A DNA stretch of 48,083 bases, taken from the NCBI RefSeq assembly GCF_008386495.1, contig NZ_VTHJ01000069.1:1-48083 (forward strand), given 5' to 3'. The position numbers and the translations under genes were made by a program. Below the pieces are notes generated by a model. The model ran no database searches, was not told the DNA's origin, and saw nothing but the letters and a program-made list of their open reading frames with translations. The stretch comes from Streptomyces tailanensis (GTDB lineage: Bacteria > Actinomycetota > Actinomycetes > Streptomycetales > Streptomycetaceae). Each line of letters starts with the position of its first letter. Position 1 is the first letter of the stretch. Shown in pieces: positions 1 through 8,486 of the stretch.

Positions 1-61
1 CGGCTACTTCGGCGGCCCGCACGTCCGCTACGTCCTGGACGAGAACCCCATGAGTTTCTGA
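1..61 (+). CDS. C-terminal end of an unidentified protein (truncated by the window edge)
   Basis: An open frame enters at base 2 and ends at TGA 59-61. It gives a short tail that reads GYFGGPHVRYVLDENPMSF. Codon use fits a Streptomyces gene, with G or C in nearly every third position. Only 19 residues are visible, so no family can be assigned. It converges on the truncated Ku gene, with about 40 bases between the two stops. Confidence 0.4.
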   Translation, partial: GYFGGPHVRYVLDENPMSF

Positions 62-101
62 TCAATAGCATGCGCGCGCCTAGGAGTCCCCGGTGATCGG
101 C

Positions 102-524
102 CTATACCCCGATGTCGACTTGCATCGAGTGCAATTCCCCGGGGTTCAGCACATACGGCTTCCCCGCGACCGGCCCGTCAGCCTCCAGGTAGTAGCCGGC
201 GCCGATCTGTACAGGGCGGATCGTCTCGTAGGGCACGAACGCGACGATCTCGATCGCCCGCGCGATCGGCAGCGGCATCTGGGCGAGCTCGTCCTCGGCG
301 ACCGGGATGATCTGGTCAGGGGCCAGTTCGTAGCCCTTGCCGATCTCGTCCTCGGTGAGGACCTGGCCGTCCAGCTCGCAGGCCTTGCGGTAGCGGACCG
401 GGCCCATGTCCTCCAGGTGGACCTGGTGGAAGTGGACGCTGTGGTCCTCGGTCGCGGACGTGACCCGGATGGGGATGGTGACCAGGCCGAACGAGATGGC
501 TCCGGACCAGATGGCGTGGGGCAT
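102..524 (-). pseudogene. Ku protein, N-terminal third only
   Basis: Bacterial Ku forms a homodimeric ring on DNA ends and recruits LigD in non-homologous end joining. The 140-residue product starts MPHAIWSGAISFGLVTIPI, the hallmark Ku N-terminus. It continues through the conserved HQVHLED, CELDGQV and EIGKGYELAPDQI stretches to the GYYLEADG strand. Homology then stops: the last dozen or so residues do not look like Ku and a TAG ends the frame. Full bacterial Ku proteins run to about 260-370 residues, so the rest of the ring and the C-terminal LigD-binding part are missing. The start at 524 is supported by GGAGG shortly upstream. No ligase gene is nearby. A truncated, probably non-functional copy is the likeliest reading. 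Confidence 0.75.
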
Positions 525-663
525 GGCTGACCTCCGCGAGAGCCCCGAGCGGGACCAGCCTATGGGTGGTCTGGGTGCGCGGCACGTCGGCGGCCATGGA
601 CGTATGGCCGTCCCTTTTTGGGGCACTTCGTCACACGATGTCCGCTACTCGAACGGAGTCACC

Positions 664-945
664 ATGGTCATCAAAAAAATGCACGACATGGGCATCCGCA
701 GCGAACACGCCTACATGGCCGCCATCGGCAGCATCGGCGCATCCTTCGTCACCTGGTTCACCAGCCTCAAAGCCGAGCCCGGCACGGGGCTCGCCCGCGC
801 CGACCGGTGGGGAATCTTCGTCGGCGAATGGGCACCCACCTTCTTCGGCCTTGGCCTTGCTCTCTCCCACTACGAGCAGCAAGAGGGCACCCTCACCGCC
901 AGCGTGCGCGAGTTGCGGAAGCAGAAGCAGCAGAAGGCCGGTTGA
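664..945 (+). CDS. Small two-segment membrane protein, unknown
   Basis: The product has 93 residues and starts MVIKKMHDMGIRSEHAYMAA. Two hydrophobic stretches are visible at about residues 18-35 and 50-68. They are followed by a charged C-terminal helix (about residues 71-93, ending RELRKQKQQKAG) that should lie in the cytoplasm. The ATG at 664 is chosen because codon bias and hydrophobic pattern start here, with GGAG just upstream. It ends opposite a convergent gene, with a hairpin terminator between them. The size and layout resemble small phage or plasmid membrane proteins, which would fit the remnant character of this stretch. Function is unknown. Confidence 0.55.
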   Translation: MVIKKMHDMGIRSEHAYMAAIGSIGASFVTWFTSLKAEPGTGLARADRWGIFVGEWAPTFFGLGLALSHYEQQEGTLTASVRELRKQKQQKAG

Positions 946-974
946 CGGCGCGAGCGCGCAGCACAAGACGAAGC

Positions 975-1001
975 GGCCCCGCCCTCCCAGAGGACGGGGC
1001 C
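975..1001. terminator. GC-rich hairpin between convergent genes
   Basis: GGCCCCG at 975-981 pairs perfectly with CGGGGCC at 995-1001 around a 13-nt loop. It lies between the stop at 945 (plus) and the stop at 1061 (minus). There is only a short TT after the plus-strand arm, so it is a Streptomyces-style terminator without a clear U-tract. Confidence 0.55.
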
Positions 1002-1060
1002 CTTACGCGTACACCCTGCGCTGCGGATCCAACGCACCCTCAGCCGGCGGGGCGCCCGGC

Positions 1061-1327
1061 CTACGCGCCACCCAAGTGCTCGTCGAACCGCTCCTTCAGC
1101 TCGCACAACTCCCGCGCTGTGTCGTCCACCTTGGATGCCGTCTCGTTCACCTTCCGCTCCGTCCGCGTCACCGTGTCCTTAATCGAACGGCCGCCGTTCG
1201 GAGACAACTCCTGCACCGCATCCACGATCGTCACGATCCGCCGGTTGATACGCCAGATCCCGCGCGCCAGCGCCCCGATCGCGAGCAACGCGGCAGCCCC
1301 GCCACCGACGAGGATGAGTAGATCCAT
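1061..1327 (-). CDS. Small membrane-anchored coiled-coil protein
   Basis: The 88-residue product starts MDLLILVGGGAAALLAIGAL. This gives one N-terminal membrane segment at about residues 2-20. A basic patch (ARGIWRINRRIV) and a long polar helix follow. Its hydrophobic spacing (TRTERKVNETASKVDDTARE) suggests a coiled coil to the C-terminus. A CAGGAGG ribosome site sits 5-6 nt before the ATG. The layout of one anchor plus a coiled coil resembles phage lysis-accessory or tail-associated small proteins, but no family is recognised. It converges on the small membrane gene at 664-945. Confidence 0.5.
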   Translation of the reverse strand: MDLLILVGGGAAALLAIGALARGIWRINRRIVTIVDAVQELSPNGGRSIKDTVTRTERKVNETASKVDDTARELCELKERFDEHLGGA

Positions 1328-1468
1328 CAGGCCTCCTGGACCGTGCGGGCCCAGCAGCGGGCCGTTCGAAAGGGAGTGTCACACAGCGGGTAGCTGGCAT
1401 ATTCCGGCCACTTGCACCTCTATGCATACTGGTATTCAGCCGACCGCTCAACTGAATGGAAGCCAGTC

Positions 1469-1717
1469 ATGCAGGAAACCGCACGCCGCCCCGGCCGGCC
1501 CCGCGACCCCCAAGTCGCCGCCCGCGACGAACACATCTGCCAACTCATCGCCGCCTGCACCGCCTCCCGCAGCGCGCTGGCCGCCGCAACCGGCCACGAC
1601 CGCGACGCCGTCTACCTCTCCTGCAAACGACTCCAGGCACAAGGCCGCATACGACCCTGTCTCGGCGCGAACGGCGCCGCAGTATGGGCCGTCGCCGACG
1701 GCACCCCCTGCCCCTGA
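1469..1717 (+). CDS. Small winged-helix-like protein upstream of a Wbl gene
   Basis: The 82-residue product starts MQETARRPGRPRDPQVAARD. A basic, proline-rich N-terminus with an RPGRPRD AT-hook-like stretch precedes a helical region. That region (HICQLIAACTASRSALAAAT to YLSCKRLQAQGRIRP) has the helix-turn-helix and wing spacing of a MarR-type winged helix. An in-frame start at 1412 is possible, but 1469 has GGAAG upstream and the basic N-terminus begins there. The stop lies 13 nt before the GTG of the Wbl gene, so the two are probably co-transcribed. Such pairs occur on actinomycete phages and plasmids. A DNA-binding role is an inference from the fold pattern. Confidence 0.5.
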   Translation: MQETARRPGRPRDPQVAARDEHICQLIAACTASRSALAAATGHDRDAVYLSCKRLQAQGRIRPCLGANGAAVWAVADGTPCP

Positions 1718-1730
1718 ACGGCGGACGACC

Positions 1731-2186
1731 GTGGACATCGAGAAGAGGATCCTCGACGCCGTCAGCGCCGAGGGAACCGAGTGGCAGACCAACGCCCCCT
1801 GCGCGACAGCCGACTTCGACTTCGTCCCCGACGTCGAGACAGACGACGGCGTCGACGAGGCGCAGCAGTGGTGCCGCACCTGCGACGTCCGTACCCAATG
1901 CCTCGCTTGGGCCATGCTCCACCGCGCCGAAGGCTACTGGGGCGGAACGAGCACCTATCAGCGCGACCAGCTGCGCCGCGTACGCACCCGCGCGAAGTGC
2001 CCGCTGTGCCAAGCCACGTCTCTCGTGTACGACGACCGCACGAGTTGTGTCTCGCCTGCGGGCAGTTCATCCTGCTGGAGAGCTACACGACCTACCCCAC
2101 CATCTGGGCGCCGTACTACACCTGCCACAAGATCATGCGCGGCCTGCTCGACGCGCACACCCTGGCGGGCAATGCCCAGGCCCTGA
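1731..2186 (+). pseudogene. WhiB-like (Wbl) iron-sulfur regulator, frameshifted and fused into GH127 DNA
   Basis: Wbl proteins carry a [4Fe-4S] cluster and act with sigma factors. Residues 1-80 are a good Wbl domain. Cluster cysteines lie at about 24, 48, 51 and 57 (WCRTCDVRTQC), followed by GYWGG near 68-72. A CPLC pair at 90-93 begins a zinc-ribbon extension. The partner pair LCLACG appears a few codons later (bases 2045-2062) in the +1 frame, so a one-base change near 2036-2042 has shifted the frame. Past about 2063 the DNA belongs to a glycoside hydrolase gene and the Wbl frame just runs to a chance stop at 2186. The GTG at 1731 is the chosen start. The upstream 82-residue gene is probably its operon partner. 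This is a broken end of an old insertion. Confidence 0.65.
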
Positions 2187-3751
2187 CCGTCGCCGCGAAG
2201 ATGGGCGACTGGGTGCACAGCAGGCTCGGTCGCCTTCCGAAGGCGCAGTTGGAGCGCATGTGGTCGATCTACATCGCCGGTGAGTACGGCGGGATGAACG
2301 AGGTGATGGCCGACCTGTACGCCCTCACCGGCCGCGCCGAACACCTCGCCGCCGCCCGCTGCTTCGACAACACCGCGCTGCTCGACGCCTGCGCCGAGGA
2401 CCGCGACATCCTCGACGGGCGGCACGCCAACCAGCACATCCCGCAGTTCACCGGCTACCTGCCGATGTTCGACCACACGGGGGAGGAGCGGTACGCGAGC
2501 GCGGCCCGGAAGTTCTGGGGGATGGTCGCCGGGCCCCGGACGTACAGCCTCGACGGCACGGGCCAGGGCGAGATGTTCCGGGCCCGGGGCGCGATCGCGG
2601 CCACCCTGGACGACAAGAACGCCGAGACCTGCGCGACGTACAACATGCTGAAGCTGAGCAGGCAGTTGTTCTTCCGCGAGCCGGACCCGGCATACATGGA
2701 CCACTACGAGCGGGGGCTGACCAACCACATCCTCGCCTCCCGCCGGGACGCGGCCAGTACGGAGAGCCCCGAGGTCACGTACTTCGTCGGCATGGGGCCG
2801 GGAGTCGCGCGCGAGTACGGCAACACGGGCACCTGCTGCGGTGGCACCGGTATGGAGAACCACACCAAGTACCAGGACTCGGTGTACCTCCGCTCCGCCG
2901 ACAGCGGCGCGCTGTACGTCAACCTGTATCTGGCCTCGACCCTGTGCTGGCCGGAGCGCGGTCTCGTCATCGAGCAGACGAGCGACTTCCCGGCCGAGGG
3001 CGTACGCACCCTGACGTTCCGCGAGGGCGCCGGCAGCCTCGACCTCAAGCTGCGCATTCCGTCCTGGGCCACGGGAGGGGTGACTGTCACGGTCAACGGG
3101 GTGCGGCAACGGGTCGAGGCCGTGCCGGGTACGTATCTGACCCTCAGCAGGAGTTGGCAGCGCGGAGACCGCGTCGGCATCTCCATGCTGTACCGGTTGC
3201 GTGTCGAGCGGGCCCTGGACGATCCCGCCGTCCAGTCGGTGTTCCACGGGCCAGTGCTGCTGGTCGCCCGGAGCGCGGAGCAAGGGTTCCGGCAGTTCTC
3301 CTTCTACAAGGACTTCACGCTGCGGGGCGACCTCGCCGACGTGATCCGGCCCGAGGGCCGACCGCACCACTTCACCACGCACGGCCTGGTCCTGGCTCCC
3401 TTCTTCGTCGGCTACACCAGCCGCTATCACGCGTACTTCCGGCGCGTCGAACGCGTCGTGGTGTTCGGCACGGCCGACTCCGGCGTACCCAACCGGGCCC
3501 GCGCGAACGGCCTGACCTTCCTCGACGTCCTCTGGGCGCAGGCGCCCTTCGCCACCTCGGCGGCGTTCGTGGAGTCAGTGCGGGTCCTGGCCGACGCCTG
3601 GGTGGCCGAGGGGTTGTTCAGCCGTACCGAGCGGGACGCGGTCGTCGCGGCGGCGGTCCGGGCGGATCTGCGGCGCCGAGCGCGCAAACTCTTGACGTGT
3701 ACGTGGCGAAATGGGTACATGGGAGCGCTCCCATACCCTTCTGGTGCCTGA
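2063..3751 (+). pseudogene. GH127 (DUF1680) beta-L-arabinofuranosidase, N-terminus missing
   Basis: GH127 enzymes cleave beta-L-arabinofuranosides using a zinc-bound cysteine nucleophile. Homology starts abruptly at YTTYPTIWAPYYTCHKI (about base 2078). It goes on through the barrel motifs GEYGGMNEVMADLYALTG, ANQHIPQF, TCATYNMLKLSRQLF and the metal-site stretch NTGTCCGGTGMENH, which holds adjacent cysteines, to the C-terminal beta domains. Secreted family members usually have a further 200 or so residues with a signal peptide. Those are absent, replaced by the frameshifted Wbl gene. The frame stays open to 3751, running through the mannanase promoter, so the natural C-terminus may also be altered. 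No start codon with a ribosome site is visible at the junction. Probably not expressed as an active enzyme. Confidence 0.75.
3720..3733. promoter_or_regulatory. CebR-type (LacI family) operator TGGGAGCGCTCCCA
   Basis: This 14-bp perfect palindrome matches the operator bound by CebR and related LacI-family repressors upstream of Streptomyces cellulase and oligosaccharide genes. It lies 50 nt before the mannanase start. A TTGACG box at 3692-3697 and a weaker TACATG at 3716-3721 suggest that the operator overlaps the -10 region. It also sits inside the 3' end of the GH127 frame. Confidence 0.8.
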
Positions 3752-3782
3752 GATTCTCGGCGCTCACCCCACTGGAGTCGCA

Positions 3783-5444
3783 GTGAGAACAGACGCAGTA
3801 AGAACAACGAGAAGCACGCAGCGAAAGAGCCCCTTACTCATCCTCCTCGCCGGACTGGCGGCCCTCCTCGGCGTCCTTTCCCCGGTCGCCCAGGCCGCCC
3901 CGTCGCCCGGCACCCTCGCCACCGGCCTCCACATCAGCGACGGCCGGCTGCTCGAAGGCAACGGCAACGACTTCGTCATGCGCGGCGTCAACCACGCCCA
4001 CACCTGGTACCCGAACGAGACCCAGTCGCTGTCCGACATCAAGGCCCTGGGCGCCAACTCCGTCCGCGTCGTCCTCTCCGACGGGCACCGCTGGACCGAG
4101 AACAGCGCCGCCGACGTGGCGAACGTCGTCGCCCAGTGCAAGGCCAACCGGCTGATCTGCGTCCTGGAGGTGCACGACACCACCGGATACGGCGAGGAAG
4201 CGGCCGCGGGCACGCTCGACCACGCCGCCGACTACTGGATCGGCCTCAGGGACGTCCTCGCCGGCGAGGAGAACTACGTCATCATCAACATCGGCAACGA
4301 GCCCTGGGGCAACACCAGTCCCGAGGGCTGGACCGCCCCCACGATCGCCGCCGTGCAGAAGCTGCGGGCCGCGGGCTTCGAGCACACGATCATGGTGGAC
4401 GCGCCCAACTGGGGCCAGGACTGGCAGGGTGTCATGCGCGCCAACGCCCAGTCCGTCTACGACGCCGACACGACCGGCAACCTGATCTTCTCGATCCACA
4501 TGTACAGCGTGTTCGACACCGCCGCCGAGATCACCGACTATCTCAACGCCTTCGTCGCGGCCGAACTGCCCATCCTCATCGGCGAGTTCGGCGGCCCAGC
4601 CGACCAGTGGGGCGACCCCGACGAGGACACGATGATGGCCACCGCCGAACAGCTCGACCTCGGCTACCTGGCCTGGTCCTGGAGCGGCAACACCGACCCG
4701 ATCCTCGACCTGTCGATCGGCTTCGACCCCAACCAGCTCAGCTCCTGGGGCCAGCGCATCTTCAACGGGGCCAACGGCATCGCCCAGACCTCGAAGGAGG
4801 CCACGATCTTCGGCGGCGGCACCCCGGGTGACACCCAGGCCCCCACCGCCCCCGGCACCCCGACGGCCTCCGCCGTGACGGCCACCACCGCCACCCTCGG
4901 CTGGGCCGCCGCCACGGACAATGTCGGCGTCACCGCGTACGACGTGGTCCGGATCAACGGCGGCACGGAGACAAAGGTCGCCGCGTCCACCACCAACTCC
5001 GTCACGGTGACGGGCCTGACCGCCGACACCGCGTACACCTTCGCGGTCTACGCCCGTGACGCGGCCGGCCACCGCTCGCCCCGCTCGGCCACGGTGAACG
5101 TCACCACCGAGGGCACACCCGCCGGAACCTGCTCCGTCGCCTACCGCGCCACCAACGAGTGGCCCGGCGGCTTCCAGGGCGAGATCGTCATCCGCAACAC
5201 CGGCACCGCCGCTCTCAACGGCTGGACGCTCGCCTTCGCCTTCGCCGACGGCCAGACCATCACCAACATGTGGGGTGGGAAACCGACCCAGAACGGTGGC
5301 TCGGTGAGTGTCGCCGCGGCCTCCTACACCTCCAACATCCCCGCCGGCGGCTCGGTGACCGTCGGCTTCACCGCGAGCAAGGGCGCCATGAACACCGCAC
5401 CGACCGCCTTCACCCTCAACGGCGGCACCTGCACGGCCGCCTGA
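3783..5444 (+). CDS. Secreted GH5 (subfamily 8-like) endo-beta-mannanase with Fn3 and CBM2
   Basis: This enzyme should hydrolyse mannan backbones outside the cell with retention. The GTG at 3783 follows GGAG and gives 553 residues. A basic N-region and hydrophobic core (about residues 17-37) form a Sec signal peptide cut after AQA. The GH5 barrel follows: RGVNHAHTWYP, acid/base Glu near 173 in NIGNEPWG, SIHMY, and nucleophile Glu near 268 in LIGEFGG. After a linker there is an Fn3 domain (about 350-446) and a C-terminal CBM2 (about 449-553, CSVAYRATNEWPGGFQ to NGGTCTA, with cysteines at both ends for the family disulfide). The upstream CebR-type palindrome suggests induction by plant-polysaccharide oligomers. 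It is complete, unlike the truncated GH127 before it. Confidence 0.9.
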   Translation: MRTDAVRTTRSTQRKSPLLILLAGLAALLGVLSPVAQAAPSPGTLATGLHISDGRLLEGNGNDFVMRGVNHAHTWYPNETQSLSDIKALGANSVRVVLSDGHRWTENSAADVANVVAQCKANRLICVLEVHDTTGYGEEAAAGTLDHAADYWIGLRDVLAGEENYVIINIGNEPWGNTSPEGWTAPTIAAVQKLRAAGFEHTIMVDAPNWGQDWQGVMRANAQSVYDADTTGNLIFSIHMYSVFDTAAEITDYLNAFVAAELPILIGEFGGPADQWGDPDEDTMMATAEQLDLGYLAWSWSGNTDPILDLSIGFDPNQLSSWGQRIFNGANGIAQTSKEATIFGGGTPGDTQAPTAPGTPTASAVTATTATLGWAAATDNVGVTAYDVVRINGGTETKVAASTTNSVTVTGLTADTAYTFAVYARDAAGHRSPRSATVNVTTEGTPAGTCSVAYRATNEWPGGFQGEIVIRNTGTAALNGWTLAFAFADGQTITNMWGGKPTQNGGSVSVAAASYTSNIPAGGSVTVGFTASKGAMNTAPTAFTLNGGTCTAA

Positions 5445-5650
5445 CGTTTTTCGGTCGGCGGCGCGCACGGGTGGCGCGGGCGGGCGCGTGGAGGCGCGTT
5501 CGCCATGCTTTCGGGCGTTCCCGCTGGACCGGTCGAGTGCCGGTGGCTTTGATGGTGGCGGCAAGGACGGCCGCTCCCCGACCTGTGGCGGCACGGTCGT
5601 CGTGCCGCCAACCGTCAACGACGCCGCGTGCGCACCGGAGATGAGCTGCC

Positions 5651-7117
5651 ATGGTGACCGACCGGTACGGCAACCGCCTGTACGAGTGCACCGCCGAAGC
5701 GGCGGGACATCTGGACCGTGCTGTGGAGGGGCTGCTGTTCTTCCGCCCGGACTTCCCCGACGCGGTCCAGGACGCCGTATCGGCGTGCCCGTCCTCGCCC
5801 CTGGCCCAGGCGTTCGCCGCCTACCTGGGCGTGCTCGGCACCGAGTCGCGCGACGCCGTCGAGGCCCGGCAGCGGTTCGCGGAGTTCAGCGCCGGACTGG
5901 ACCACTCGGCGCTGCCGCACCGCGAACATATGCACATGGCGGCGGCGCGGGCCTGGCTCGGGGGAGACATGGGGCGGGCCGGGCAGGTTCTGGAGGAGCT
6001 CGTCGTGGAGAGCCCCCGTGATCCGCTGGCTCTGGCGGTGGGCCATCAACTCGACTTCTTCACCGGTGACGCGACCCGGCTGCGCGACAGGATCGGCGGG
6101 GCACTGCCCGCCTGGGAGACGGAGGATCCCCATCGCGGGCCGCTGATGGGCATGTACGCCTTCGGCCTGGAGGAGTCGGGCCACTATGACCGCGCCCGGG
6201 AAGTGGCCCTCGCCGCCGTCGAGCGCAATCCCCATGACGTCTGGGCCATCCACGCCGTGGTGCACGTCCACGAGATGCAGGGGCGCTTCGCCGAGGGCAT
6301 CGACTATCTCGACGCCCGCCTCGACGACTGGGCGAGCGGCACCCTCCTGACCGTCCACAACTGGTGGCACTACGCCCTGTACGCGCTGGAGGCGGGCGAC
6401 ACCGACACGGCCACCCGGATCTACGACGCCGTACTGCACCACAAGGACTCGACCGGGTTCGTCATGGAACTCCTCGACGCCGCCGCCCTGTTGTGGCGCT
6501 TCCTCCTCGCCGGCCTCGATCAGGACGCCCGCTGGCAGACCCTGGCCGACGCGTGGGCCGAGCGCGCGGATCCGCCGTACTACGCCTTCAACGACGTACA
6601 CGCCGTCATGGCCTTCGCCGGAGCGGGACGGCTGAAGGCGGCCGACGAGTTCATCGCCGAGCGACGGCGCTGGCTCACCCTGGACGGCACCCGCCCCACC
6701 AGCAACCACGCGATGACCGCCGAGATCGGCCTGCCCGTCTGCGAGGCGCTGGTCGCCCACGTCCGCGGGGAGTACCCGGCGGTGATCGACCTGCTCTGGC
6801 CGATCCGCCGCCGTCTGCACACCTTCGGCGGCAGCCACGCCCAGCGGGACGCGATCCAGCGGACCCTTCTGGAGGCGACCCTGCGCGCGAACCGACACGA
6901 CCTGGCCCGCCGGCTGCTGGGCGAACGCACCGGCCTGAGCCCGCACAGCCCCTACAACTGGCTGGGCCGGGCCCGACTCGCCGACTCCCTTGGCGAGGCG
7001 GGCCGAGCAGCCGCCGCCCGCGCCGCGGCGACCGAACTGGCCGCTCCCGCCGCGGGCAGGCTGAGCCGGAGCCCGCACCGGGCGTACCTCACGACGCGGG
7101 GTGCGGCCGACCAGTAG
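5651..7117 (+). CDS. TTC38-family tetratricopeptide-repeat protein
   Basis: The 488-residue product is helical throughout, with TPR-like helix pairs. Examples are the repeats around HMHMAAARAWLGGDMGRAGQ, GMYAFGLEESGHYDRAREVA and VVHVHEMQGRFAEGIDYLD. The WAIHAVVHVHEMQGR and NWWHYALYALEAGD stretches are characteristic of the TTC38-like family, found in bacteria and animals with no established biochemical role. There is no signal peptide or membrane segment, so it is cytosolic. The start at 5651 has GGAG about 10 nt upstream. It appears monocistronic; the next genes run the other way. The length is normal for the family and no lesion is visible. Confidence 0.8.
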   Translation: MVTDRYGNRLYECTAEAAGHLDRAVEGLLFFRPDFPDAVQDAVSACPSSPLAQAFAAYLGVLGTESRDAVEARQRFAEFSAGLDHSALPHREHMHMAAARAWLGGDMGRAGQVLEELVVESPRDPLALAVGHQLDFFTGDATRLRDRIGGALPAWETEDPHRGPLMGMYAFGLEESGHYDRAREVALAAVERNPHDVWAIHAVVHVHEMQGRFAEGIDYLDARLDDWASGTLLTVHNWWHYALYALEAGDTDTATRIYDAVLHHKDSTGFVMELLDAAALLWRFLLAGLDQDARWQTLADAWAERADPPYYAFNDVHAVMAFAGAGRLKAADEFIAERRRWLTLDGTRPTSNHAMTAEIGLPVCEALVAHVRGEYPAVIDLLWPIRRRLHTFGGSHAQRDAIQRTLLEATLRANRHDLARRLLGERTGLSPHSPYNWLGRARLADSLGEAGRAAAARAAATELAAPAAGRLSRSPHRAYLTTRGAADQ

Positions 7118-7121
7118 TCCC

Positions 7122-7262
7122 TTACCTCATGCCGATCTCGGTCCCGGGCCCGAGCGGCAGGCCAAAGCCGTGGAAGATGCCCAGGATCGCCAGCCACACC
7201 AGCAGGAACGGGACGGTGAAGATGGACAGCCGGGCGATCAGCGTGCCGAGGCGGGCGTCCGG
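7122..7262 (-). pseudogene. C-terminal remnant of a membrane transporter (AbgT-like)
   Basis: On the minus strand the last 46 codons read PDARLGTLIARLSIFTVPFL, then a hydrophobic helix (LVWLAILGIFHGFG), then LPLGPGTEIGMR and stop TAA at 7124-7122. A final transmembrane helix followed by a short LPLGPG tail recalls the C-terminus of AbgT-family (aminobenzoyl-glutamate) or related ion-coupled permeases. There is no start or upstream coding sequence, because the DNA before it belongs to an acyl-CoA ligase fragment in another frame. It is the tail left after a deletion. The family call is tentative. Confidence 0.45.
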
Positions 7263-7684
7263 CTAATCGGCCCTGTACCGGTGAGCAGTACTCGCGGACG
7301 GGCCTCTCCCGGAGCGGCGAGGGGGTGCAGGCGCGCGAGCTGCGCGGGGTCGGTGACGACGACCCAGGCACCGCTGTCCTGGAGGAAGTGGGCGAGCTCG
7401 GCGTCGGAGGAGCGGGGGTTGAGCGGTACCCCGATCGCTCCGGCGCGGAGGACCGCGAGGACGCTCTCCACCCTCTCGACGTGATTGCCGAGACAGATCG
7501 CGACCCGGTCACCACACGCCAGCCCTGTACGGGCGAGATACGCGGTCAGCCTCCCGGTACGCCGCTCCGGCTCGGCATAGGTGACGCCGCGCAGGTCGTC
7601 GGCGAACGCCACCCGCGAGGGCGCTGTCGCGGCGTGCGCCTTCAGCAACTCCGGCAGCGGCCGTATCAGCTCGTCGTGCTCCAT
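7238..7684 (-). pseudogene. AMP-dependent acyl-CoA synthetase, N-terminal fragment
   Basis: The product starts MEHDELIRPLPELLKAHAAT and shows the N-terminal half-domain of adenylating enzymes. Visible motifs are TYAE...R(T)GRLTAYLA, GDRVAICLGN, VLAVLRAGAIGVPLNPR and SDAELAHFLQDSGA. It breaks off at about residue 138 (LLTGTGP) and enters unrelated DNA, ending by chance 10 codons later. The P-loop-like TSGTTG motif and the whole C-terminal domain, needed for acyl-AMP formation, are missing. Complete enzymes have about 500 residues. It is fused at about 7262-7275 to the transporter remnant on the same strand, marking a deletion. Confidence 0.7.
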
Positions 7685-7858
7685 GTCGCCGCCTCCCCGG
7701 CCCGCGAGGGGCCCGCTCCCACACCGTCGATCTCCTTACGGGACAACGGAGTTGAGCCTAAGCGGGTGACAACCGGATACCCGGACATGGCGATGACCGG
7801 CGTTTCGGATCGGCCGGCGGCACGCGTGGGAACCGCCGCTCACCCGGCCGACCCCTGC

Positions 7859-8395
7859 CTACGACAGGCAGCCCACATGCGCCAGGGCCTGCTTCAGCAG
7901 GACTCCCTGGCCGCCCGGCATCTCGCTCTGGACCGACTCCGACGCGGCCTCCTGCGGGCTGAACCACACCAGGTCGAGCGCGTCCTGCCGGGGACGGCAG
8001 TCACCGGCCACCGGGACGATGTACGCGAGGGACACCGCGTGCTGGCGCGGGTCGTGGAACGGCGTTATGCCCAGCGTCGGGAAGTACTCGGCGACGGTGA
8101 AGGGCTGGAGCGCGGCCGGGACCCGGGGCAGTGCCACCGGGCCGAGGTCCTTCTCCAGATGACGCAGCAGGGCGTCGCGCACCCGCTCGTGGTGCATCAC
8201 GCGTCCGGAGACCAGCGTGCGGCTGACCGTTCCGTCCGGGCCGATGCGCAGCAGCAGGCCGATGCTGGTGACTTCGCCGCTGTCGTCGACGCGCACGGGC
8301 ACGGCCTCGACGTACAGGATCGGCATCCGGGCTCGCGCCGATTCGAGTTCGTCGGAACTCAGCCAGCCGGGCGTGGTTTCGGTCATGTCAGACAT
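7859..8395 (-). CDS. NUDIX-like hydrolase family protein (DUF4916)
   Basis: The 178-residue cytosolic protein starts MSDMTETTPGWLSSDELESA. It matches the actinobacterial NUDIX-type family with VRVDDSGEVTSIGLLLRI, a GRVMHHERVRDALLRHLEKDLGP helix region and HAVSLAYIVPV. The helix region replaces a canonical NUDIX box: the GX5EX7REUXEEXGU pattern is degenerate here, so hydrolase activity is uncertain. Starts at 8395 and 8386 (MTETT) are both possible. It stands alone between the ligase remnant and the divergently regulated hydroxyproline cluster. Confidence 0.7.
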   Translation of the reverse strand: MSDMTETTPGWLSSDELESARARMPILYVEAVPVRVDDSGEVTSIGLLLRIGPDGTVSRTLVSGRVMHHERVRDALLRHLEKDLGPVALPRVPAALQPFTVAEYFPTLGITPFHDPRQHAVSLAYIVPVAGDCRPRQDALDLVWFSPQEAASESVQSEMPGGQGVLLKQALAHVGCLS

Positions 8396-8486
8396 TGGCT
8401 GATCATACTTTCATCGTCATCGGGTGTGCGCGTCGCTCCGATCACACATTCCCGGGTCGCGGCGATCACATGCGCCGCGCCGACGA

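Noticed and set aside
1781..3751. A single Wbl-GH127 fusion enzyme.
   Set aside because: The N-terminal part of this frame is out of register with the Wbl domain and has no start or ribosome site; it is an accident of the junction.
3834..5618. A long minus-strand frame opposite the mannanase.
   Set aside because: It is Gly/Val/Asp-rich shadow translation of GC-rich coding DNA, with no motifs. The plus strand has a full signal peptide, GH5, Fn3 and CBM2.
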